A stretch of 16,768 bases of DNA from assembly GCA_024280975.1 (NCBI GenBank), contig JAMXLQ010000330.1, positions 1 through 16,768 of the forward strand, given 5' to 3'. The first letter of the stretch is position 1; each line of letters opens with the position of its first letter. The translations under genes were made by a program, and so were the position numbers. The DNA is from Methanosarcina sp. (GTDB taxonomy: Archaea; Halobacteriota; Methanosarcinia; Methanosarcinales; Methanosarcinaceae). This document shows positions 7,261 through 14,492 of this stretch, piece by piece. The notes under the pieces are model-generated. The model did no database searches and was not told the DNA's origin. It saw only the letters and a program-made list of their open reading frames with translations.

Positions 7261-7382
7261 CAGCTTAATTAAAATCCATATTAATTAAGCTTAATTCATA
7301 GCCGGTTCAGCTTAGTTCAAAATATATTAAGCTTCTTCACTCGTGACTGGTTAAGCTTAATTATAATTGGTTCAGCTTAATA
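7261..7382. repeat. Six phased copies of a CAGCTTAATT-like decamer
   Basis: Near-identical 10-mers start at 7261 (CAGCTTAATT), 7287 (AAGCTTAATT), 7308 (CAGCTTAGTT), 7329 (AAGCTTCTTC), 7353 (AAGCTTAATT) and 7373 (CAGCTTAATA). Spacings are 26, 21, 21, 24 and 20 nt, close to two helical turns. Three copies are preceded by GGTT. The array ends 3 nt before the Shine-Dalgarno of the protease gene, so it is a candidate operator or leader element for it. Confidence 0.65.
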
Positions 7383-7397
7383 ATTCGGAGAATTCCC

Positions 7398-9194
7398 TTG
7401 AATGGCACAAGTATTGCATTGGGTATTTTTTTACTGTACTGGTTCGCGGTTTCCGTTCTTGACAGGAAAGGTATTCTGGAAAAATATAACATAAGCACCT
7501 TTGGGCCGCTTCCCATCCTTATGATCAGGACAACCAAGGGCCTCAAATTATTGGATGTACTAGCTCGTCCGAGGTTTTACTGGAGAAATTTTGCAAACCT
7601 TGGAATCTTATTGATGTTTGCAGGCATGATTGCAATGTTTCTGGTCATAGCCCTGTCGGACCTTGCGCTATATACTTCTTTCCTTTATGGGAACGTACCG
7701 GAACCAGGAAAATACAATGCTGCGAGAAACATCCTGCTTATTCCAGGAGTAAATGAATTCATTCCTTTTACCTGGGGAGTTATTGCCCTCATAGTCACGC
7801 TTGTCGTTCACGAATTTTCGCATGCTATTCTCTGCAGAGTTGAAGGCATCAGAGTCAAATCAATGGGCATTTTGTATGCTCTAGTTCCTGTTGGAGGTTT
7901 TGCGGAGCCTGATGATGAGCAGCTTTTCGGGACGAAAGAAAAAGCAGAAAAAGAACTTCCTTTGACAGCTACAATCGAAGAAATCGAGGACTGGGAAAAG
8001 GAAGAGAAAATAAGGCGAAAAACTGAGAAAATAAGGCCTGAAAAGTCGGAATCCAAGCCTGCAGCAACTGCCACAAGGACTCAGAGATCACGGATTCTTG
8101 CAGCAGGCGTTATGGCCAATTTCAGCGTGGCTTTTGTCGCTTTCCTTCTATTTTTCGGGCCTGTACTGGGGGCAATTGCTCCTCTAAGTGACGCCATGAT
8201 CTTAAAAGTAAACGAAAGTTCTCCGGCTGACCTTGCGGGGCTCAAGGAAGACATGATAATAACCCAAGTTAATGATACGAGTATAACGACGGCTATAGAT
8301 CTGCTAACTTATCTCGAAAAAACCAAACCTGGAGATACCGTCAGAATCTATGCAGAAAAAAACGATACTGTCTCTGTACATGATCTACGTATCGCCTCAG
8401 CTCCCAAGGGCTATGTTGGCGGAGTGCTTGTTGGAGGGGTTGTCTCGGGAAGTCCCGCAGAAGCTGCAGGGATTAAAACCGGAATGAAAATGATCAGAAT
8501 CAACAATACGGAAATGCAGAGCATTGCAAGTTTCGTAAACTTCATGGAAACAACTAAGGCAAACCAAACCGTAGAAATAGAACTGCTCCCCCCTGAAAAC
8601 TACACAGGCAAGCTTACTCAAAGCGGTACTGTTATTTTCGATGTGAAGTTGTCTTCTAATTCTTCAGCGAGTGATCGCGGTTTTCTTGGAGTTATTTACG
8701 GGAATAACGAAGTTGCCGAGCTTCCTGGGCTCGGAATGTCCATATGGATGCCACAGGCAAAGGTGTATCTTGAAGCTTTAAAGCAGATCCCATCCTTACT
8801 AACGGTGCCTGCAGGCTGGATTATTCTTTTTGGTCTTCCTATTTACGGATTTGCAGGTGAAGGATTCCGGGGCTTTTCAGGTACTCTCATGCAGTTTTAT
8901 CATCCTGTTGGTTGGGCAGAACCTCTGGGAGTAGGAATTTTCTGGATTGCAAATACCCTACTCTGGGTTGGTTGGCTTAACTTCTATGTAGGCCTGTTCA
9001 ATTGTTTACCTGCTGTGCCCTTGGATGGAGGACATGTGTTTAAGGATTCTACCTACTCCTTTATATACTGGCTCACAAGGAATGACTCAATCTCGGAAAA
9101 AGTCTCAAACTCTATTACAGCGAGCTTTTCGATATTGATCCTGTTCTCGTTTGTGTTTATGATATTCGGACCTTATATAGGACAATGGATTTGA
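7398..9194 (+). CDS. Site-2-protease-like M50 intramembrane metalloprotease with two PDZ domains
   Basis: A 598-residue polytopic membrane protein predicted to cleave substrates within the membrane. Hydrophobic segments occur near residues 5-21, 67-95, 122-137, 230-256, 463-485, 508-535 and 573-592. The zinc motif is HEFSH (138-142) with catalytic Glu139; the third ligand is in NCLPAVPLDGG (535-545, Asp543). A highly charged Lys/Glu-rich insert (about 184-222) follows the active site. Two PDZ-like modules, about 265-333 (SSPADLAGLKEDM) and 340-420 (GSPAEAAGIKTGM), lie in tandem between the catalytic halves. This matches archaeal S2P homologues. The start is TTG 7398, 7 nt after CGGAG. A substrate cannot be named. 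The next gene is on the same strand but 210 bp away with its own promoter. Confidence 0.9.
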   Translation: MNGTSIALGIFLLYWFAVSVLDRKGILEKYNISTFGPLPILMIRTTKGLKLLDVLARPRFYWRNFANLGILLMFAGMIAMFLVIALSDLALYTSFLYGNVPEPGKYNAARNILLIPGVNEFIPFTWGVIALIVTLVVHEFSHAILCRVEGIRVKSMGILYALVPVGGFAEPDDEQLFGTKEKAEKELPLTATIEEIEDWEKEEKIRRKTEKIRPEKSESKPAATATRTQRSRILAAGVMANFSVAFVAFLLFFGPVLGAIAPLSDAMILKVNESSPADLAGLKEDMIITQVNDTSITTAIDLLTYLEKTKPGDTVRIYAEKNDTVSVHDLRIASAPKGYVGGVLVGGVVSGSPAEAAGIKTGMKMIRINNTEMQSIASFVNFMETTKANQTVEIELLPPENYTGKLTQSGTVIFDVKLSSNSSASDRGFLGVIYGNNEVAELPGLGMSIWMPQAKVYLEALKQIPSLLTVPAGWIILFGLPIYGFAGEGFRGFSGTLMQFYHPVGWAEPLGVGIFWIANTLLWVGWLNFYVGLFNCLPAVPLDGGHVFKDSTYSFIYWLTRNDSISEKVSNSITASFSILILFSFVFMIFGPYIGQWI

Positions 9195-9216
9195 AAAGTC
9201 TCTGCCTCATTACCTT

Positions 9217-9239
9217 GGCCTTCAAGGAAGCAGAAGGCC
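9217..9239 (+). terminator. Hairpin downstream of the M50 gene
   Basis: GGCCTT and AAGGCC pair over 6 bp around an 11-nt loop, followed about 13 nt later by a TTTTT run. It could act in termination or transcript-end processing. Confidence 0.35.
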
Positions 9240-9324
9240 TGGGTTAGCACTTTTTCAGCTACAGGTTTTTTTCTTGCCCTTTGTAACTAAATAGATTACG
9301 AATATATTATGGCTAAAGATATTG

Positions 9325-9332
9325 CTTATATG
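9325..9332 (+). promoter_or_regulatory. Candidate BoxA of the channel gene
   Basis: CTTATATG is 73 bp before the channel ATG and predicts a leader of about 50 nt. Confidence 0.35.
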
Positions 9333-9404
9333 TTAATTGATCAATAACGTCTATAAGATCTCTCAGCTTAATCTTATGAGGAAAACTGAGGCAGGACTTC
9401 AAAG

Positions 9405-10433
9405 ATGTTTACTTCAAGGAGAAAAAAAATAGGCCTGAGAGCAAGATTTCGGAAGTTACTCCACAAAAAGCGTAATTTTGTGTACAAAATTGTAGCTGTG
9501 CTTGTGCTTATTATTTATATACTTATTTTTGAACATCTGATGATTAGTGAGAACCAATTTGAAAACGCAGATCCAATAACTGCACTCTATTGGGCCACAT
9601 CTACCTATGGCAATGTGGCCTTTAATTCCCCAGCAGGAAGACTTTTTTCAGTAATTGTACAGATTTCAGGTATCATTTTGATTTCGGGATTTCTTGTAAC
9701 TTACATTGTTACTCCTTGGATGGATAGAGTTATCAAGTTCAGGCTGCCAAGAAAGGTTTCTCAGTCCATGAAAGACCACATAATTATTTGTGGATACAAT
9801 CAATTGGTTGAAACCTTAATAGATGAATTGACCGAGCAGGATACACTATTCGTAATAGTAGAAGACGAAGAAGAATTGGTTAGGGAACTTGTTTATAAAG
9901 ATATTCCCTGCATTTTCGGGTCTCCGAGTGATAAGCAAACCCTTATGAACGCTGGGATAGAGAAAGCAAAAATGCTTATTGCAAATAAATCGGATGAAAG
10001 AAACGCGAATATCGTTTTGACTGCTAGGGAATTTCAGCATATCAACATTATTGCCATTGTTGAGGATCAATCTAACTCAAGATATCTTAAATATGCAGGG
10101 GCTGATACGGTTGTCTCTCCCAAATCGATGTTCGGGCAGTTTATAGGAAAAAAGGCAATGGACAGGCTTGTAAGCCGAGTCACGGGAGCGACTGAGGTTT
10201 TTGAAGGGATCCATATTGTTGAGTTTCCTGTTTACCTGAAAAGCCCTCTTATAGGTAAGACGCTTAAGGAAATTTCCAATCAGCAGCTCACAGGTGCAAA
10301 GATTGTAGGTACCTGGAAAAGCGGGACCCTGTCTTTTGATCCCAAGGAAGAAGATACTGTCCAGGAGAATTTCGTTTTACTGGCTGTAGGAACCCGTGAA
10401 GAACTCTCAAAACTGAAGAAATTGACACATTAA
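9405..10433 (+). CDS. Two-TM cation (potassium-type) channel with cytoplasmic RCK (TrkA-N/TrkA-C) domain
   Basis: 342 residues with the MthK-like layout: a basic N-terminus, TM1 (26-47), pore loop (56-74), TM2 (78-103), a TrkA-N/RCK domain (about 124-240) and a TrkA-C domain (about 258-340). Such proteins are tetrameric ion channels gated by a ring of RCK domains. Two features depart from the family. The filter reads TSTYGN (65-70) rather than TVGYGD-like, so its first glycine is Thr67. The RCK nucleotide loop reads GYNQLV (130-135) rather than GxGxxG, so two of three glycines are gone. ATG 9405 is preceded by GAGG and AGGA motifs, neither ideally spaced. The soluble RCK protein follows 169 bp downstream on the same strand. 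K+ selectivity is an assumption given the altered filter. Confidence 0.85.
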   Translation: MFTSRRKKIGLRARFRKLLHKKRNFVYKIVAVLVLIIYILIFEHLMISENQFENADPITALYWATSTYGNVAFNSPAGRLFSVIVQISGIILISGFLVTYIVTPWMDRVIKFRLPRKVSQSMKDHIIICGYNQLVETLIDELTEQDTLFVIVEDEEELVRELVYKDIPCIFGSPSDKQTLMNAGIEKAKMLIANKSDERNANIVLTAREFQHINIIAIVEDQSNSRYLKYAGADTVVSPKSMFGQFIGKKAMDRLVSRVTGATEVFEGIHIVEFPVYLKSPLIGKTLKEISNQQLTGAKIVGTWKSGTLSFDPKEEDTVQENFVLLAVGTREELSKLKKLTH

Positions 10434-10515
10434 TCCAATATTCAAACCATTAGAAATTAGCAGACTGATTCGATAATATGACATACATAAAATATTATAC
10501 GCACGATAAATTTTA

Positions 10516-10525
10516 TTTATATAAA
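10516..10525 (+). promoter_or_regulatory. BoxA promoter of the soluble RCK gene
   Basis: TTTATATAAA lies 78 bp before the ATG, giving a leader of about 55 nt. The gene can thus be transcribed independently of the channel. Confidence 0.5.
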
Positions 10526-10602
10526 CGAGTAAAAAGCTGGAGTTAGTAATAATTCGAAATTAATTTGACGAGTGCAATTTACAACAGAATCTCGAGGTCA
10601 AA

Positions 10603-11280
10603 ATGGCGCCAAAAGGACATCTAGTTGTATTAGGATATGGAGATGTCGGAAAAAGCATTGTAGATATGCTCTCTGGAAGTCCTTTTCGTTTTGTAGTTGT
10701 AGACTCTAATGACAAGGTTTTTGAGAATGTTGACTTCGAGCATCTGGTCGGAAACGGAGCAGACGAGGACATACTGCTCGCAGCTGGAGTGAAAACCGCT
10801 TCTTTTGAATTTGTAGCTCTTAATGATGACACGAATGTTATTTTCGCGACTCTTATTTCCAGGAGTTTAAACCCGGATCTTATAATTGTGGCAAGGGCAA
10901 ATTCCGTAAAATCCATTGACAAAATCTACAAGGCAGGAGCAGACTATGTAGGTTCTCTTTCTATAGTAGCTGGCCAGATGCTTGCCAAAATGACTGCAGA
11001 CTGCATGGGAAAAAGCTGTAGAATTGATGAAGACATAATGCTTTACGAAGGCATAGAAATAGAAAAACATCGCGTTGACAGAGGCTCTCTCCTTGATAAC
11101 AGATCAATAGAAGAACTTGACCTTGAGGGACAGATTGGATGTACGATAATAGGCATCCAACGCGGAAAACTTGTCATCACGTCTATTAAAAGGCAGACTA
11201 TAATAAAGGCAGGCGATACCATTGCAGTTGTGGGAAGCAGCAAGCAAATTTCAGAGTTTAAGGAAAAATATGTTAGTTAA
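10603..11280 (+). CDS. Soluble RCK/TrkA-like protein (TrkA-N and TrkA-C domains)
   Basis: 225 residues without any membrane segment. The N-terminal Rossmann RCK domain opens with HLVVLGYGDVGKS, an intact GxGxxG (G11, G13, G16), and the acidic residue at the end of strand 2 is D34 (VVVDSND). GNGADEDILLAAGV and ALNDDTNVIFATLISR follow as in TrkA-N proteins. A TrkA-C domain fills about 143-225 and ends in the typical GDTIAVVG. It is a regulatory, nucleotide-sensing subunit for a K+ transporter or channel. ATG 10603 has GAGGT 4 nt upstream. Having its own promoter and Shine-Dalgarno rules out a simple frameshifted tail of the preceding channel. The obvious partner is that channel; a Trk/Ktr transporter encoded elsewhere is the alternative. 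Confidence 0.87.
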   Translation: MAPKGHLVVLGYGDVGKSIVDMLSGSPFRFVVVDSNDKVFENVDFEHLVGNGADEDILLAAGVKTASFEFVALNDDTNVIFATLISRSLNPDLIIVARANSVKSIDKIYKAGADYVGSLSIVAGQMLAKMTADCMGKSCRIDEDIMLYEGIEIEKHRVDRGSLLDNRSIEELDLEGQIGCTIIGIQRGKLVITSIKRQTIIKAGDTIAVVGSSKQISEFKEKYVS

Positions 11281-11284
11281 AAAC

Positions 11285-11290
11285 TTTTTT
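11285..11290 (+). terminator. T-run after the soluble RCK gene
   Basis: Six T begin 4 nt past the TAA stop, the usual form of an archaeal intrinsic terminator. Confidence 0.4.
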
Positions 11291-11298
11291 AAGACTTA

Positions 11299-11316
11299 TT
11301 TAACCACCTGGTTAAA
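11299..11316. repeat. Perfect inverted repeat
   Basis: TTTAACC and GGTTAAA form a 7-bp palindrome around ACCT. The right arm extended (GGTTAAAACTT, 11310-11320) recurs directly at 11355-11365. The site lies upstream of the BoxA of the first KaiC-like gene and could be an operator or a terminator structure. Confidence 0.5.
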
Positions 11317-11407
11317 ACTTCCTTTATCCTTTGATTAAATTTACTTAGCCCTTCGGTTAAAACTTATTTAATTCCATTTTCTCCACTTAATTAGTTCTTT
11401 GGGGAAG

Positions 11408-11416
11408 TTTATATTA
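11408..11416 (+). promoter_or_regulatory. BoxA promoter of the first KaiC-like gene
   Basis: TTTATATTA lies 61 bp before the ATG and predicts a leader near 30 nt. Confidence 0.5.
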
Positions 11417-11468
11417 CTTAGGACACATTCCTGTAAATAAGAGATTTCTGCATTTAAGATGTGATGAT

Positions 11469-12179
11469 ATGGAGAGTTTGTCTACAGGGATCAAAGGGTT
11501 AGATATGCTGATGGATGGAGGCTTCCCTAAAGGAAAAAGTATTCTGGTTACGGGTCCTCCAGGCGCCGGGAAAACTATTCTTGGGATTCACTTCCTGCAT
11601 AGGAGCTGCGAGAACGGTAAGAAATGCATATTGATCCTTACAAGGGAGCTTACGGAAGATATTCTCAACCAATCCCAAAGTCTCAACCTTGACCTCAAGC
11701 CTTTTCTGGAGAGGGGACAGCTCAGTATTAAAAATATCTTTGAAGACAAAATGAATAAAATCAAAAGCGCTTCTAAATTTGGGAAAGGACTCTGTGCTGT
11801 AGACACGGATATAATCGAGTATCTCAGTTCCATATCCTCAGAAGTTGATGTCATGGTTATCGACAATATAGGGGTAATGGCTATAAATCACGACATAAGA
11901 GAGTTTGCCGATGAATTCAGTTCGATCAGCATTATACTCCTAAAGAACGGATGCACGAGCCTTTTTGTCATGGATGAGGACTCTTACGACCTTACTCACA
12001 GGCTTACCGGTTATATGGTTTTTGGGCTGATTCGGCTTACTTCACAGGAGAATTTCAGTTCTGGAAAGACAAAAAAGTATCTCTATATTGAGAAAATGCG
12101 AGATAAGGCTATTCCGGTTAAATATTCTCTATTTGATATTACCTCTGAAGGAATGAAAATAATTACAAGCATGAAATGA
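11469..12179 (+). CDS. KaiC-like RecA-superfamily ATPase, single domain (copy A)
   Basis: 236 residues forming one KaiC-type ATPase domain. Walker A is GPPGAGKT (29-36) and Walker B ends in VMVIDNIG (128-135, Asp132). The N-terminal STGIKGLDMLMDGGFP is the KaiC/GvpD-like opening. Where KaiC proteins carry a catalytic Glu pair after strand 2, this copy reads LTREL, so only Glu60 remains and residue 59 is Arg; copy B has Glu59-Glu60. The C-terminus (SLFDITSEGMKI) closely matches copy B. Single-domain KaiC homologues in archaea have been proposed as signalling hubs. ATG 11469 lacks a strong Shine-Dalgarno; GTGATG just upstream may serve. It converges with the response regulator gene. Confidence 0.88.
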   Translation: MESLSTGIKGLDMLMDGGFPKGKSILVTGPPGAGKTILGIHFLHRSCENGKKCILILTRELTEDILNQSQSLNLDLKPFLERGQLSIKNIFEDKMNKIKSASKFGKGLCAVDTDIIEYLSSISSEVDVMVIDNIGVMAINHDIREFADEFSSISIILLKNGCTSLFVMDEDSYDLTHRLTGYMVFGLIRLTSQENFSSGKTKKYLYIEKMRDKAIPVKYSLFDITSEGMKIITSMK

Positions 12180-12342
12180 ACTATTACAGGCGTATATGTC
12201 CTATTAAAAGCATAAATGGTCCATTATAGGTTAAAATAAATTTTTAAGAACACTATATAGCCTTCTTTGGGCTTCCAGTTACTTTTGAATCTGGTATTTG
12301 CAGAAAAAAACGGGTTTCAGGTATTTAAATGAGAAAAAACTT

Positions 12343-13200
12343 TCATTCTGCCTTTATAAGGAATTCGCAACAATTATTCCTGTTTCCTATTGTCTTCAGC
12401 GCTTCTACGCTGAAGTCAGAATCCACTTTCGAAGTTATGCTTGAGAAAATTTTCCGGGTCAAAGTACACAAAATAGGGTTTTTGCAGGCTTCTTCTCCTT
12501 TCCAGGGGCACTTTGTTCCCTTTATTATCCACGAATTTTCTTTTTCACCCTTCTCCGAGGAAAAGCTTCCGCCCAGCTGGTTCATTATCTCGGCACAGAC
12601 CTCGCCTGCATAAGCAAAATCCATTTCCCTACTCTCAAGGTGATATATGTCAAGTAGTGTTTTTTCAACCATGCTTGTCATCTGGTTAATTACAACCTTC
12701 TTCTCCTCATTGGAAACAACCCTTAACAGAGTGGGAATAATTGCAGTAAGGATGCTTTGCACCCGATTTTTTATCTCAAGACTGTTACGGTCAGCCAATA
12801 GCCGATCGTGCATACACTTCACCTTGAGCAAAGATTTAACTCTGGTCTTAAGCTCAAGTCTGTTTATGGGTTTTATAAGGAAATCATCAGCTCCAGCTTC
12901 AATTCCTTTTATCCGGTCTTCAAGTTCGGAAAGAGCCGTGAGCATCAAAACCGGGATAAACTGGGTTTCAGGATTGCTTTTGACAATTTTGCAAACTTCA
13001 TATCCGCTTATTTCAGGCATCATGACGTCCAGTAGGATCACATCGAGCTTCTCTTCCTTTAATTTCTGGAGAACTTCCTTTCCACTACTGGCAGTAATAA
13101 CATCATAGTGTTCCAATGAAAGGTAAGCTTCTATCAGCTCTACATTCTCGGGCATATCATCGACAACCAGGATTTTAGATTTGCTTTTTTCACTAAGCAA
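12343..13200 (-). CDS. Response regulator: REC domain plus methanogen output domain (MetOD1-like)
   Basis: The N-terminal receiver domain has KILVVDD, the phospho-acceptor Asp in VILLDVMMP, the switch Thr in MLTA and the Lys in LIKP. A helical linker (about 120-160) leads to a C-terminal domain with CPW, an internal EAC, NPILC and CCEF, the cysteine pattern I associate with methanogen output domain 1, a V4R-like fold. It has no DNA-binding domain, so output is probably by protein contact or ligand/metal sensing. I prefer TTG 13200, which sits 5 nt after GGAGGAGG. A GTG at 13221 is also in frame and adds seven residues, giving 292 in total. Either way it overlaps the stop of the upstream KaiC-like gene, so the two are coupled. 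No histidine kinase lies in the window. Confidence 0.85.
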   Translation of the reverse strand: MLSEKSKSKILVVDDMPENVELIEAYLSLEHYDVITASSGKEVLQKLKEEKLDVILLDVMMPEISGYEVCKIVKSNPETQFIPVLMLTALSELEDRIKGIEAGADDFLIKPINRLELKTRVKSLLKVKCMHDRLLADRNSLEIKNRVQSILTAIIPTLLRVVSNEEKKVVINQMTSMVEKTLLDIYHLESREMDFAYAGEVCAEIMNQLGGSFSSEKGEKENSWIIKGTKCPWKGEEACKNPILCTLTRKIFSSITSKVDSDFSVEALKTIGNRNNCCEFLIKAE

Positions 13201-13912
13201 GACTTCCTCCTCCGGACTCACGAATGTTTATCCCTTCGGATGTAATTTCAAAAAGAGACATCTCAGGAGAGATAGGGGTGCTGCGCATCTTGGGTATGCT
13301 CAAATATCGTTCCATTTTTCCAAGATAAGAATTTTCTCTTACCAGAAGGCGGATAGACCCATAAACCGAGTACTCAGCAAGCTGATGAGTTATGTTGTAT
13401 GCGGACTCGTCCATAATTAAAAGAGCAGTACAGCCTCTTTTTCTCACAAGATAGTTCAGTGCGTCAAACTGATCTCTAAGCTTTTTTGTAGATACTCTAA
13501 GAGCAAAGGTGCCTATATTATCTACAACAAGACATTCAGTTCCTTCATGTATTAGTTCTATTAGATTGGGAATTTCAATATCCAGACTTTCGGGTTTGAA
13601 CCCATATCTGGTTTGCCCTATCATTTCCGAGCGATTCTCAAGGATATTTTCCATGATAAGCTGCCCGCTTTTATAATATGGTGTAAGGTCGCGCCCTAAC
13701 AGGCTTGCCTGATAGAGGATGTCTTCAGGAGTTTCCTCAGTTGCAATAATCATACATTTTCTGCCTTCAAGACAATTCTTGTAGATGAAATGGATTCCGA
13801 AGATTGTTTTTCCGCTTCCTGCTATACCTGTTATAAGGGTTACTTTATTTGCAGGATAACCCCCACTTAGCTTCCTGTCAAGCTCCTCTATACCTGTTGA
13901 AATCCTCTCCAT
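13193..13912 (-). CDS. KaiC-like RecA-superfamily ATPase, single domain (copy B)
   Basis: 239 residues, homologous over its full length to copy A at 11469-12179. Walker A is GIAGSGKT (29-36), the Glu pair is intact in IIATEE (Glu59, Glu60), and Walker B is CLVVDNIG (Asp131). Later shared motifs are RKRGCTALLIMDES and SLFEITSEGINI. It should bind and hydrolyse ATP, probably as a ring-forming oligomer, in the cytoplasm. ATG 13912 is preceded by GTGAGGA about 9 nt upstream. Its last codons carry the Shine-Dalgarno of the response regulator, which it overlaps, indicating a two-gene operon and a functional link. A GvpD-like regulator is the alternative description; no gas-vesicle genes are near. 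Confidence 0.9.
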   Translation of the reverse strand: MERISTGIEELDRKLSGGYPANKVTLITGIAGSGKTIFGIHFIYKNCLEGRKCMIIATEETPEDILYQASLLGRDLTPYYKSGQLIMENILENRSEMIGQTRYGFKPESLDIEIPNLIELIHEGTECLVVDNIGTFALRVSTKKLRDQFDALNYLVRKRGCTALLIMDESAYNITHQLAEYSVYGSIRLLVRENSYLGKMERYLSIPKMRSTPISPEMSLFEITSEGINIRESGGGSLA

Positions 13913-13985
13913 TTTTGTAAATCCTCACTCTTTCTGTATTCCATCTTTACAGCTTCCCCCACATGAAGTTATAGACCTAATTTGA

Positions 13986-13993
13986 GATATAAG
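13986..13993 (-). promoter_or_regulatory. BoxA promoter of the KaiC-response regulator operon
   Basis: CTTATATC on the minus strand, about 75 bp before the ATG, predicts a leader near 45 nt. Confidence 0.4.
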
Positions 13994-14454
13994 ACCATTA
14001 ATTTGAAATCGTTAGAACAATCTCCAAACGACCCTGATATTTAGAAGCTGTTCGTTGAAAAATATTTCTTCTGTTCGCTCTAATTTCATTTTATAACTAA
14101 AGTCCTTTTAGCTTTATGGCTCAGCTTTAACCCTGTCATTTGCTCAGTCAGGAAAATCTTCTGCCCATTGCATTTTTCATTAGTTTCTTACTACTCTCAT
14201 GAACGAGTATCTATTCCACTGTTTCTTTACTGCGTATTGCTAGTTCTGTCACACTTACTATATATTTTTAGTCACTTCTTTATTAGCCTTATTCAATCGA
14301 GATACTTTGTACCAAGTTTTTCAGGATAACCTCTTCCCATCAGGATTTTAATCACTTCCATTTCTTCTGCTCTCTTTTCTTTATCTTCTATCTTCTTCTT
14401 GTCCAGTCTCTCTCCCTGATTCTACTTCCTGATACCTTAATTTTGACAGAAAAG
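13994..14454. other. Gene-poor, pyrimidine-rich stretch with a possible ORF remnant at 14293-14421 (-)
   Basis: The plus strand is rich in C and T, with runs such as TTCTTCTGCTCTC. On the minus strand a frame is open from a TAG just beyond 14421 to TGA at 14293-14295. It reads as a Lys/Glu-rich helix followed by MEVIKILMGRGYPEKLG and ends in KYLD. This looks like the C-terminus of a protein, possibly a degraded gene. I do not recognise it, and no start with a Shine-Dalgarno is seen. The rest shows nothing I can name. Confidence 0.25.
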
Positions 14455-14462
14455 TTTAATAT
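14455..14462 (+). promoter_or_regulatory. BoxA promoter of tRNA-Arg
   Basis: TTTAATAT lies 31-38 bp before the mature 5' end, the expected spacing for an archaeal tRNA promoter. Confidence 0.5.
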
Positions 14463-14492
14463 GGATAGCTTCTATCAATACTGCTGCACCGC

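Noticed and set aside
9405..11280. The channel and soluble RCK genes as one tandem-RCK channel broken by a frameshift
   Set aside because: About 170 bp separate them, including a stop, a BoxA, a leader and a well-placed GAGGT before the second ATG. Each protein has complete TrkA-N and TrkA-C domains.
12329..13108. Two plus-strand frames of 94 and 153 codons across the response regulator
   Set aside because: They are Ser/Phe-rich shadows of the REC-MetOD1 gene, whose motifs are unambiguous on the minus strand.
13193..13912. GvpD gas-vesicle regulator or RadA recombinase
   Set aside because: Length, the STGI opening and the SLFEITSEG end match single-domain KaiC-like ATPases. There is no RadA N-terminal HhH domain, no L1/L2 DNA-binding loop region, and no gvp genes nearby.
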